Part shown: piece by piece, positions 57,008 through 64,000 of the stretch
How positions within the stretch are numbered: position 1 is the stretch's first letter
Layout of the letters: every line of letters begins with the position of its first letter
From: Ralstonia sp. NFACC01
GTDB taxonomy: Bacteria; Pseudomonadota; Gammaproteobacteria; Burkholderiales; Burkholderiaceae
NCBI RefSeq assembly: GCF_900115545.1
Contig: NZ_FOWV01000001.1
Coordinates: forward strand, 558,001 to 622,000
DNA length: 64,000 nt
Direction: 5' to 3'
Notes under the pieces: model-generated
The model's input: the letters and a program-made list of their open reading frames with translations, nothing else
Databases searched by the model: none
What the model was told of the DNA's origin: nothing
Made by a program: the position numbers and the translations under genes

Positions 57008-58417
57008 ATGCAAGTCCGCAGCATGGAATTCAAGGCGCGCGCCGGGCAGAAGCTCGCCGACAAGCGCCTGCAGCAGAACCTCACCAAGCTCTCAACCAAG
57101 TTCGTCACCGCACGCGCGGCGGCCATCCAGGACATCGATTTTCCAGCCACGCGTGAAGCGCTGAAGGAGCGCCGCAACCGCGCGCTAGAAAATCTCGACC
57201 TCTGGCTCGCTACGTTCGAGGCAGAAGCGACGCGTCGTGGCGCCAAGGTGTTGTTTGCCGAAACCACCGCCGATGCCGCGCGCCTGGTCGCAGAAATCGC
57301 TCGCAAGCACGAGGTCAAGAAGGTCATCAAGAGCAAGTCGATGGTGACCGAAGAGATGCGCCTGAACCAGGTGCTCGGCGAGATGGGCGTGCAGAGCATC
57401 GAGACCGATCTGGGCGAGTACATCCTGCAGATCAATGACAGCGAGCCGCCGTCGCACATCATTGCGCCGGTGGTGCACAAGGATAAGGAGGAGATCGCCG
57501 ATCTCTTCGCCAAGACGCACAACAAGCCGCGCTTGACCGATATTCCGGAGATGACGCGCGAGGCGCGCGAAGTGCTGCGGCCCCAGTTTCTGTCCGCTGA
57601 CATGGGCGTGACGGGCGGCAACTTCATCATTGCTGAGACGGGTTCCGTTGCGATCGTCACGAACGAAGGCAACGAAGGCATGTGCACGATCATGCCGCAC
57701 GTGCATGTTGCCGTGACGGGCATCGAGAAGGTGCTGCCGACGCTCGAAGATCTGGCCACCGTCATGCGCCTGCTGCCGCGTTCAGCCACGGGGCAGGCGA
57801 TCTCGAATTATTTCTCGCTGCTCACAGGCCCGCGCGCGCCCGGGGAGAAGGATGGCCCGGAGCATATGTATTTCGTCATCGTCGACGGCGGTCGCAGCGG
57901 CCTCATCGGCGGCGACTTCCAGGAGATGCTGCGCTGTATCCGATGCGGCGCGTGCATGAACCATTGCCCGGTCTATCAGAAGATCGGCGGTCATGCGTAC
58001 GGTTGGGTGTATCCGGGCCCGATGGGCAGCGTGCTGACGCCAAGCTACGTTGGGCTGTCGAACGCGTTGGACCTTCCGCAAGCGGCCACGCTGTGCGGCG
58101 AATGCAACCGCGTGTGCCCTGCGTCCATCCCGTTGTCGGATTTGCTGCGCACGCTGCGCGAGAAACAAATGGAGCGCGAACTGCGCCCGCAATCGGAGCG
58201 CCTTGGCTTGCGCATGTGGGGCTTCATGGCACGGCGACCGGCACTGTACTCAGCCGGCACCTGGGTTGCCGCACGCGTGCTGCGCTGGATGGGCGGCGAC
58301 AAGAAACTGATCCACTCGCTGCCCATCGGCAAAGGTTGGACCGATACACGTGATATGCCGGCCCCCGCGGGCAAAACGTTCCGCGAGCTGTACCGTGAAA
58401 AGAAGGCCCGAGCATGA
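57008..58417 (+). CDS. lutB: Lactate-utilisation iron-sulfur protein, LutB/LldF type
   Basis: This 469-residue protein has an N-terminal LUD domain (residues about 65-290, KKVIKSKSMVTEEMRLNQVL and NFIIAETGSVAIVTNEGNEG). Two [4Fe-4S] motifs follow, CIRCGACMNHCPVYQKIGGH and CGECNRVCPASIPL, with a C-terminal helical segment after them. This is the LutB/LldF/YkgF electron-transfer subunit. ATG 57008 and the in-frame ATG 57023 are both possible. Its stop overlaps the next small gene by 4 bp. Confidence 0.92.
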   Translation: MQVRSMEFKARAGQKLADKRLQQNLTKLSTKFVTARAAAIQDIDFPATREALKERRNRALENLDLWLATFEAEATRRGAKVLFAETTADAARLVAEIARKHEVKKVIKSKSMVTEEMRLNQVLGEMGVQSIETDLGEYILQINDSEPPSHIIAPVVHKDKEEIADLFAKTHNKPRLTDIPEMTREAREVLRPQFLSADMGVTGGNFIIAETGSVAIVTNEGNEGMCTIMPHVHVAVTGIEKVLPTLEDLATVMRLLPRSATGQAISNYFSLLTGPRAPGEKDGPEHMYFVIVDGGRSGLIGGDFQEMLRCIRCGACMNHCPVYQKIGGHAYGWVYPGPMGSVLTPSYVGLSNALDLPQAATLCGECNRVCPASIPLSDLLRTLREKQMERELRPQSERLGLRMWGFMARRPALYSAGTWVAARVLRWMGGDKKLIHSLPIGKGWTDTRDMPAPAGKTFRELYREKKARA

Positions 58418-58695
58418 CCACCGCTGAATCCCTCCAAACATTGCGCGACGCGCTCGATCGTCACGCAAAGTCGACCGACCTGCCGCACGTGCTCAAGCAG
58501 TGGCGCGACGATGCCGTACTCGCGCCGCTGGCGATCTTGCCACCGGCGTACGACCAGGTGCGGCGTTCCTTGCTGCAGCGGCTGGATATGGCGGTGTCGT
58601 TTGGTGAGGAAAGCTGCTCGTTCTCGCCGTCGTCGTTGCTGGCCGAAATGCGTTTGTGGACGGACAAGGCTGAGGCCAAGCTCGCCAGCATGTAA
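58414..58695 (+). CDS. Small helical protein in the place usually held by lutC
   Basis: This 93-residue protein, MTTAESLQTLRDALDRHAKS onwards, is helical and has no cysteine cluster and no LUD signature, so it is not LutC, which is about 220 residues with a LUD domain. Its ATG overlaps the lutB stop (ATGA), so it is translationally tied to lutB. I do not recognise the family. A role in assembly or regulation of the lactate dehydrogenase is possible from context alone. Confidence 0.65.
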   Translation: MTTAESLQTLRDALDRHAKSTDLPHVLKQWRDDAVLAPLAILPPAYDQVRRSLLQRLDMAVSFGEESCSFSPSSLLAEMRLWTDKAEAKLASM

Positions 58696-58764
58696 TCGAG
58701 AGGCGACATGGAACGCGGGATGCGTGCTAGTGTCTGACAGCTTATTCCCGTGTCAGCCCATGCC

Positions 58765-59079
58765 ATGAACCAGACCGCCCGCGAAATCATGTTGTACGAC
58801 GCCCAGAAGAAAAGTTCGGGCGTGGCTTACCTGTGGTGGTTTCTGCTGGGCTTCCTCGGAGCGCATCGCTTTTATCTGAAGCGGCCGGGCAGCGGCGTCG
58901 CACAGGCCATCGCCAACATCGGCGGCACATGGTTGGCGTTTCGCGACATGGGTAACACTGCTGGCTGGGTGCTGGCCGTCATCGGCGGGCTGTGGGTGCT
59001 GGTGGACATGTTCCTGATTCCCGGGATGGTCCGCGCATACAACACTGTGCTCGCCGAGCGGCTTTCGACCGCGCCCTGA
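58765..59079 (+). CDS. TM2-domain membrane protein
   Basis: This protein of about 104 residues has the TM2 pattern: KKSSGVAYLWWFLLGFLGAH with RFYL next, a Gly-rich second hydrophobic segment (AIANIGGTWLAFR) and AVIGGLWVLVDMFLIPGMV. TM2 proteins are small inner-membrane proteins of unknown function. ATG 58765 (MNQTAREIM) is preferred; GTG 58750 in the same frame would add five residues. Confidence 0.8.
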   Translation: MNQTAREIMLYDAQKKSSGVAYLWWFLLGFLGAHRFYLKRPGSGVAQAIANIGGTWLAFRDMGNTAGWVLAVIGGLWVLVDMFLIPGMVRAYNTVLAERLSTAP

Positions 59080-59092
59080 GAGGAATCGACCT

Positions 59093-59260
59093 ATGAGCAA
59101 AATGACTTGGTGGAAGCGCGCCGCATTGTGGGCGGCAGGTTTGGCTTGCGTGGGCGCCGCCTTGGCAGGTTGTACGACTTCGCGCGATCAATACAGCCAG
59201 AGTTCCAGTATCAGTACGTATGGTGTGGTCGACGTGGGAATCGAGCGCACATCCCGCTGA
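59093..59260 (+). CDS. Tiny lipoprotein
   Basis: This 55-residue protein has MSKMTWWKRAALWAAGLACV then a lipobox ALAGC (Cys 27). A short polar tail of 28 residues (TTSRDQYSQSSSISTYGVVD) follows. It is preceded by a good Shine-Dalgarno (GAGAGGAATC) and begins 13 bp after the TM2 gene, so it is likely in the same transcript. Its stop abuts the convergent bpt gene. The length and lipobox make it a genuine small outer-membrane or inner-membrane lipoprotein; the function is unknown. Confidence 0.68.
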   Translation: MSKMTWWKRAALWAAGLACVGAALAGCTTSRDQYSQSSSISTYGVVDVGIERTSR

Positions 59261-59263
59261 TCA

Positions 59264-60028
59264 TCATTCCGTGGCCGGTGGCGCCACGTCTTCAAACCGC
59301 CGCCACTCGCCGTTGACGAGCAGTTCCAGCGGCTGGAACAGCGCTTTATAGGCCATCTTCCGACTCTGTTCGATCCAGTAGCCGAGATAGACGTAGGGCA
59401 GGTCCAGCGCCTGCGCCTGGGCGATCTGCCACAAGACGTTGTACGTCCCGTAACTCGCCTTCTGTTCGATCGGGTCGTAGAACGTGTAGACCGACGACAA
59501 CCCATCTTCCAGCACGTCGATCATGCTCACCATGCGCAGCTTGCCCGCCGATGGCGATTCGGGCGGCTCGCGAAACTCCACCAAACGCGAGTTCACCCGG
59601 CTCTGCAACAGGAACTGCTCGTACTGATCGCGGCTGTCGTGGTCCATACCACCGCCCGCATGGCGGACCGATTGGTACAGCAGATAGAGCTGATAGTGCT
59701 CTTCGACATAGGTGAGCGGTGCCACCAACGCTTCCAGCCCTTGATGCCGCTCGGCGGCGCGGCGTTGCGCTCTCGTCGGTGAATATTGATCAACGACGAC
59801 GCGGCATGGCGTACATGCATGGCAGTCGTCGCAATGTGGACGGTAGGTGAAGATGCCGCTACGCCGGAAGCCAGCGCGCACGAGCTTCGAATAGACGTCT
59901 GCATTGATCAGGTGCGCCGGCGTGGCGACCTGCGAGCGCGCCAAGCGGCCATCGAGATAGCTGCATGCGTAAGGCGCGGTGGCATAGAACTGCAATGCCG
60001 AGAGGGGGAGTTCCTTAAGCTTGCTCAT
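59264..60028 (-). CDS. bpt: Aspartate/glutamate leucyltransferase (bacterial N-degron transferase)
   Basis: This 254-residue ATE/Bpt-family protein has [40 protein letters not shown] (Cys cluster), [19 protein letters not shown]-like and [17 protein letters not shown]. It attaches Leu to proteins with N-terminal Asp or Glu, feeding them to ClpS/ClpAP. ATG 60028 gives the family N-terminus [13 protein letters not shown]; the frame is open upstream. It overlaps aat by 14 bp, so the two N-end-rule transferases form one operon. Confidence 0.93.
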   Translation of the reverse strand: MSKLKELPLSALQFYATAPYACSYLDGRLARSQVATPAHLINADVYSKLVRAGFRRSGIFTYRPHCDDCHACTPCRVVVDQYSPTRAQRRAAERHQGLEALVAPLTYVEEHYQLYLLYQSVRHAGGGMDHDSRDQYEQFLLQSRVNSRLVEFREPPESPSAGKLRMVSMIDVLEDGLSSVYTFYDPIEQKASYGTYNVLWQIAQAQALDLPYVYLGYWIEQSRKMAYKALFQPLELLVNGEWRRFEDVAPPATE

Positions 60029-60761
60029 TGCGCACAGTCCACCGGCGGAGCACCGATTTGTCGAAGTGCCACGGCACAATGGCCGGCGCGTTGGCCGCCT
60101 CCCGCACATGTGCGAGAAACGCCTCGCGCGGCACCGGGGCACCGCCCAGCGACGCCAAATGGTCGGTCTCCTGCTGGCAGTCTATCATCGCGACGCCCCG
60201 ACCGCCGAGGAAGGCGCACAGCGCCGCCAGCGCGATTTTCGAAGCATCGGTGCGGCGGGCGAACATCGATTCGCCATAGAACATGCGGCCAAGCGCCACG
60301 CCGTACAGGCCGCCCACGCGTTGCCCGGCGTGCCACGTCTCGACGCTGTGCGCATAGCCGCGGCGGTGCAGGGCGGTATACGCCTGAATGACATCTTCGG
60401 TGATCCACGTGCCATGTTGCCCCGGGCGGGCCGTGGTGGCACAGGCGACCATCGTTTCACGGAAGCCGTGGTCGATGCGGATTTCCCAAGCCGGGTCGTC
60501 AAGCACGCGGCGCAGTGTCTTGCGAAACGTAGTTGAGACGCGAAAATCTTCGGGGCGCAGCACCATACGCGGGTCGGTGCTCCACCACAGCACCGGCTGG
60601 CCCTGGGCATACCATGGAAAAATGCCTTGCCGATACGCGATCAGCAGCCGTTGGGGCGATAACTCTGCGCTGGCGGCGAGCAGCCCCGGCGCTTCAGACT
60701 CTGGCCCGAGCGCGCGATCGACCGGCGGGAAGGGATCATGCGGATCCAGCCAGGCAATCAT
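60015..60761 (-). CDS. aat: Leucyl/phenylalanyl-tRNA-protein transferase
   Basis: This 248-residue enzyme has [95 protein letters not shown] and [16 protein letters not shown]. It transfers Leu or Phe from tRNA to proteins with N-terminal Lys or Arg. The length is standard. Its 3' end overlaps bpt. Confidence 0.95.
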   Translation of the reverse strand: MIAWLDPHDPFPPVDRALGPESEAPGLLAASAELSPQRLLIAYRQGIFPWYAQGQPVLWWSTDPRMVLRPEDFRVSTTFRKTLRRVLDDPAWEIRIDHGFRETMVACATTARPGQHGTWITEDVIQAYTALHRRGYAHSVETWHAGQRVGGLYGVALGRMFYGESMFARRTDASKIALAALCAFLGGRGVAMIDCQQETDHLASLGGAPVPREAFLAHVREAANAPAIVPWHFDKSVLRRWTVRNEQA

Positions 60762-60785
60762 GATGCGGACAACGTGAGTTAGGTG

Positions 60786-61373
60786 TTACGGCGTCGTGGC
60801 CGGCGTGTCGATCGCGGCCGAGCGCATCGGCTTGTAGATGTCGAGCGTGTGGAGGCGGAAGCTGCCGTCGGCCAGCTTGCCGGCCGCGCGATCGGCGAAG
60901 AAGCAACGCAACGTGTGGATGACAGTCGGGAAGGCCAGGTCATCCCAGGGGATGTCGGCTTCATTAAAGAGCGCGACTTCCAGGCTTTCTTCCCCCGGCG
61001 CGAAATCCAGATCGTTCAGTTTGGCCAGGTAGAACAAGTGCACTTGATGCACGTGCGGCACGTTGAGCACTGAGTACAGCTCGCCGATTTCGACATTGGC
61101 GCCGGCTTCTTCCTGCGTTTCGCGGTTGGCGGCCTGCGCGGTCGTCTCGCCGATTTCCATGAAGCCTGCGGGCAAGGTCCAGAAACCGTAGCGCGGCTCG
61201 ATCGCGCGCTTGCACAGGAGGATCTGATCGTTCCAAACGGGCACGGTGCCGACCACGTTGCGTGGATTCACATAGTGAATCGTATTGCAATGGTCGCAAA
61301 CGTCGCGCAGTCGGTTGTCACCGGCAGGAATGCGCGAGACGACTGATTGGCCGCAGTTGGAACAGAATTTCAT
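60786..61373 (-). CDS. Nudix hydrolase with N-terminal zinc ribbon
   Basis: This 195-residue protein has a zinc ribbon (MKFCSNCGQSVVSRIPAGDN, then VCDHCNTIHYVNPRNVVGTV) and a Nudix box G-F-M-E-I-G-E through REtQEEAGA (about residues 72-94). The arrangement resembles NudC-like and other Zn-ribbon Nudix enzymes, although it is shorter than NudC. The substrate, such as NADH, ADP-ribose or another nucleoside diphosphate, is unknown. It is separated by 24 bp from aat on the same strand. Confidence 0.87.
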   Translation of the reverse strand: MKFCSNCGQSVVSRIPAGDNRLRDVCDHCNTIHYVNPRNVVGTVPVWNDQILLCKRAIEPRYGFWTLPAGFMEIGETTAQAANRETQEEAGANVEIGELYSVLNVPHVHQVHLFYLAKLNDLDFAPGEESLEVALFNEADIPWDDLAFPTVIHTLRCFFADRAAGKLADGSFRLHTLDIYKPMRSAAIDTPATTP

Positions 61374-61496
61374 AGGGAATCGTCGCGGGTGGAATGTCTC
61401 AGTGTATCACCGCGGCGAAGCGTCCCCGCGCGGCGCAGGGTGGGCCGGGAGTATCGACTGAGTTGCACGCAAAACGGCGCGTTAGGAACGTAGAAA

Positions 61497-61523
61497 AACA
61501 AAAAGCCCGCTGTATGCGGGCTT
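61497..61523 (-). terminator. Terminator after the initiator tRNA genes
   Basis: Arms AAGCCCGC (61503-61510) and GCGGGCTT (61516-61523) with a 5-nt loop and a minus-strand T-run (TTTTTGTTTTT) lie 43 bp from the 3' end of the second tRNA. Confidence 0.82.
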
Positions 61524-61565
61524 CATGATTCGGCTCAGGTCTTGGAGCGAGCCGTTCTACTTTGG

Positions 61566-61643
<78 letters not shown>

Positions 61644-61671
61644 TCCGTAGAAACGCATTCGACTTTCTGGC

Positions 61672-61748
<77 letters not shown>

Positions 61749-61763
61749 TCCGTCGAATAAAAA

Positions 61764-61792
61764 ATTATAGCGAGATCCGTGCGGCGATGCAA
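61764..61792 (-). promoter_or_regulatory. Promoter of the tandem initiator tRNAs
   Basis: On the minus strand TTGCAT (-35, 61792-61787) and a perfect TATAAT (-10, 61769-61764) are separated by 17 bp, ending 15 bp before the 5' end of the first tRNA. Confidence 0.88.
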
Positions 61793-61977
61793 CACCTTTC
61801 TCGTGCTGCATGCATTTTGATGGTGCGTGTTGCCCCTCTAATGGGCCGCAAAGGCAGGCGCGGACTGATGTTTGAGCACATCGTGCGCGGCCATGTTCGA
61901 AAGCGGCGCGCACGGTGCATTGCGGCGTGCTGGCCGTTTACAATGCGGCCTTTCGCGTTCTTCTCTTGATTCTGATC

Positions 61978-63012
61978 GTGCTCAACGCCCTGTACCCGCT
62001 TGTCCGCCCGCTGCTGTTTTCGATGGATCCTGAAGACGCGCATCACTTCACGCTGAACCAACTCAAGCGGGCACACGCGATGGGGCTTTCGGGCTGCATT
62101 GGCGGACGCGTAGCCCCGCAGCCGCGCACGGTGATGGGCGTGAGGTTTCCCAATCCAGTCGGGCTGGCTGCTGGCCTGGACAAGGATGGCGCGTATATCG
62201 ATGCGCTCGGCGCGCTCGGCTTCGGCTTCATTGAAGTTGGCACGGTCACGCCGCGTGCGCAGCCGGGCAACCCGCGCCCGCGCATGTTCCGCTTGCCGGC
62301 GGCCAACGCGCTCATCAATCGCATGGGTTTCAACAACGGCGGTGTCGATGCGTTTATCAATAACGTAAAGGCGTCAAAGTGGCGCGAGGCAGGCGGCGTG
62401 CTCGGCTTGAACATCGGCAAGAACGCCGACACGCCCATCGAGCGCGCTGTCGACGATTACCTGCATTGCCTCGAGCGTGTGTATCCGCATGCGAGCTACG
62501 TGACAGTCAACATTTCATCGCCGAACACGAAGAACCTGCGTCAACTGCAGGGCGCGAGCGAGCTGGACAGCCTGCTCGGTACGCTGCGCGATGCGCAGCA
62601 GCGTCTGGCAGACCTGCATAAGCGCTACGTGCCGGTGGCATTGAAGATTGCGCCGGACCTGGATGACGACCAGATTGCCAACGTTGCCGACGCGCTGTTG
62701 CGCCACAAGATGGATGGCGTGATTGCGACCAACACCACAATCAGTCGTGAGGCCGTCGCCGGCCTGGCGCATGCGGAAGAGGCGGGCGGACTGTCCGGCC
62801 AGCCGGTGCGTGAAGGCTCGACGCGGGTGATTCGCGCATTGCATAGCTTGCTGGGCGATGCAGTGCCCATCATCGGCGTGGGCGGCATCCTCGCTGGCGA
62901 GCACGCCCGCGAGAAGGTCGACGCTGGCGCGCAGTTGGTACAGCTCTATACGGGATTGATCTATCGCGGCCCGGCGCTTGTGGCGGAATGCGCTCGCGCA
63001 CTCGCGCGTTGA
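61978..63012 (+). CDS. pyrD: Dihydroorotate dehydrogenase (quinone), class 2
   Basis: This 344-residue flavoprotein starts at GTG 61978 ([20 protein letters not shown]), which gives the usual class 2 N-terminal membrane-associating helix; an in-frame ATG at 61915 would add 21 hydrophobic residues. Visible blocks are [69 protein letters not shown] with the catalytic Ser, [20 protein letters not shown] and [20 protein letters not shown]. It oxidises dihydroorotate with ubiquinone in pyrimidine synthesis. Confidence 0.94.
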   Translation: MLNALYPLVRPLLFSMDPEDAHHFTLNQLKRAHAMGLSGCIGGRVAPQPRTVMGVRFPNPVGLAAGLDKDGAYIDALGALGFGFIEVGTVTPRAQPGNPRPRMFRLPAANALINRMGFNNGGVDAFINNVKASKWREAGGVLGLNIGKNADTPIERAVDDYLHCLERVYPHASYVTVNISSPNTKNLRQLQGASELDSLLGTLRDAQQRLADLHKRYVPVALKIAPDLDDDQIANVADALLRHKMDGVIATNTTISREAVAGLAHAEEAGGLSGQPVREGSTRVIRALHSLLGDAVPIIGVGGILAGEHAREKVDAGAQLVQLYTGLIYRGPALVAECARALAR

Positions 63013-63021
63013 CGGTCGTGC

Positions 63022-63261
63022 TTAGCGGCGAAGCAGGAAGATGATGATCGCGCTGGTGGCCACCACCGCGGCTGCCATGTCGTACGGGCCAGCGTAATCG
63101 GCCCACACCGTGGGATCGAGCTGCTGCACGAAGGCCGATTGCGCCCAGGGCAGGATCATGCGCGGAATCGCAAACAATAGGGCAGCCACGACCAGCAGCA
63201 CAATCAGTGCGGTCAGCGAAGGCTTGGAACGCCCCAAGATGCGAATAGATGAGTGGGGCAA
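63022..63261 (-). CDS. Small hypothetical membrane protein
   Basis: This 79-residue protein has two hydrophobic helices (SLTALIVLLVVAALLFAIPR and MAAAVVATSAIIIFLLRR at the end). It is convergent with pyrD, the stops being 9 bp apart. No family is recognised. Confidence 0.6.
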   Translation of the reverse strand: MPHSSIRILGRSKPSLTALIVLLVVAALLFAIPRMILPWAQSAFVQQLDPTVWADYAGPYDMAAAVVATSAIIIFLLRR

Positions 63262-63654
63262 GGCCGTCCCCGAGTCAGAAGCGTTGGGCTAGCCGGGTGC
63301 TAGCCACTCAACGTTATTTTGCAATAAAGGTTTGTCAGGCATTTTCCTACAAAGTTCTGTCGGCTGCAGTCCTACTTTCGGCTATGTGCAGCACAGCAAG
63401 CACGACATGTTGCCAGCGCACCAAGGCGGCCGCCCGGCGCTGCACAATGTGCTTCATTCGGGGATGTGCATGCCTGGGCAACGTTCTTTCAGCCTTGCAG
63501 AATGCTTTACCAATATGGCTGTGCATCGTGATGCACTGCGGCAACGAATGCCCGTTTGAGGGGTTGGCGTGATGGAGGCGGGGAGTACAATCCGCCCTCA
63601 TTGTGCAATGCACGATTTTTTGAGCGGCCAGCAATTCGGCCGATTTCCAAGTTC
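63262..63654. other. 393-bp intergenic region, no gene seen
   Basis: Nothing gene-like is seen between the small membrane protein and kup. The strand composition is less GC-rich than the flanks. The kup promoter must lie here, but no clear -35/-10 pair is visible to me. Confidence 0.5.
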
Positions 63655-64000
63655 ATGAGTCAAGCTCTTACAGCAACAGGGTCGCCCCAGACCAACGTGA
63701 ACCTGCGCGCCATGGTGATTGGTGCCGTGGGTGTGGTGTTCGGAGACATCGGCACCAGCCCGCTGTATTCGCTCAAGGAGTGCTTCAGCCCCGAGCACGG
63801 CATTCCCTTTTCCAGCGGGGCGGTGCTCGGCATCATCTCCATGCTGTTTTGGGCGATGGTGATCGTGGTGTCGCTCAAGTACGTGCTGTTCGTCATGCGT
63901 GCCGACAACAACGGCGAGGGCGGCATCCTCGCGCTGATGGCGCTGTCGCTGCGTACGGCCAATACCAATTCCAAGCGCATGTCGCTGCTGATGATGCTGG
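63655..64000 (+). CDS. kup: Low-affinity potassium transporter Kup, N-terminal part (cut by the window edge)
   Basis: The first 115 residues are visible: [40 protein letters not shown] then KECFSPEHG, and [31 protein letters not shown] and DNxGEGG are the Kup/HAK signatures of the first helices. Full proteins are about 620-630 residues with 12 membrane segments and import K+ by proton symport. The gene continues beyond the window. Confidence 0.93.
   Translation, partial: MSQALTATGSPQTNVNLRAMVIGAVGVVFGDIGTSPLYSLKECFSPEHGIPFSSGAVLGIISMLFWAMVIVVSLKYVLFVMRADNNGEGGILALMALSLRTANTNSKRMSLLMML

Overview
The window is high-GC beta-proteobacterial chromosome. Gene content (phasin, two-lipoyl-domain pyruvate dehydrogenase E2, lipoyl-bearing E3, type-2 PyrD, HpaR-controlled homoprotocatechuate pathway, Kup) and protein style point to Ralstonia or a close relative (Burkholderiaceae). 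This assignment comes from family knowledge, not from a database search. The window divides into an accessory third (about 1-19.2 kb) and a core-like remainder.

Accessory part. Positions 1-4125 are the end of a P2-type tail and lysis module: tape-measure C-terminus, gpU-like, gpX, gpD, GH19 endolysin, two small membrane (holin-type) proteins and a nested Rz/Rz1 spanin pair. A visibly more AT-rich gene for an OLD-type ATPase-TOPRIM protein (4290-6230) follows. Then, on the minus strand, comes an immunity unit: sigma70 promoter, C4-like antisense RNA and a Bro-N antirepressor (6329-7269). Positions 7.4-12.1 kb are a patchwork: an LprI-like protein, small membrane proteins, a truncated DUF2199 gene, an acyltransferase, a PbpG remnant, a class D beta-lactamase bracketed by two near-identical 21-bp direct repeats, and a decapitated DNA adenine methylase. 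Positions 12.2-15.6 kb hold a secreted RHS/YD-repeat protein with a small gene directly after its stop. Positions 15.7-17.9 kb hold a SRAP-family (YedK/HMCES-like) gene and two tandem paralogous small genes behind a LexA-box promoter. The accessory tract ends at a tRNA-Pro(GGG) at 19.2 kb, a plausible attachment site.

Core-like part. 19.4-22.9 kb: a SnoaL-like/MerR pair with a MerR-type promoter, a divergent AraC/carboxymuconolactone-decarboxylase pair, an aldose epimerase, a 45-residue proline-rich protein. 22.9-27.1 kb: a lipoprotein, DinB, an amino-acid permease, DUF1488. 27.2-33.6 kb: the 4-hydroxyphenylacetate/homoprotocatechuate meta-cleavage cluster hpaG1-G2-E-D-F-H-I with convergent hpaR and a palindromic operator over the promoter; hpaBC is not in the window. 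33.7-37.7 kb: xthA, prlC, folD. 37.8-41.0 kb: a FixJ-like regulator and PAS sensor kinase, divergent from the pyruvate dehydrogenase operon aceE-aceF-(proteasome-like Ntn hydrolase)-lpdA (41.4-48.4 kb). 48.5-55.2 kb: a membrane protein, phasin, HDAC-like deacetylase, EamA transporter, thioesterase, nitroreductase, PbpG. 55.2-59.3 kb: an IclR regulator divergent from a lactate-utilisation lutA/lutB pair without lutC, a TM2 protein and a tiny lipoprotein. 59.3-64 kb: bpt-aat (N-degron transferases), a Nudix hydrolase, two tandem initiator tRNAs, pyrD, a small membrane protein and the start of kup.
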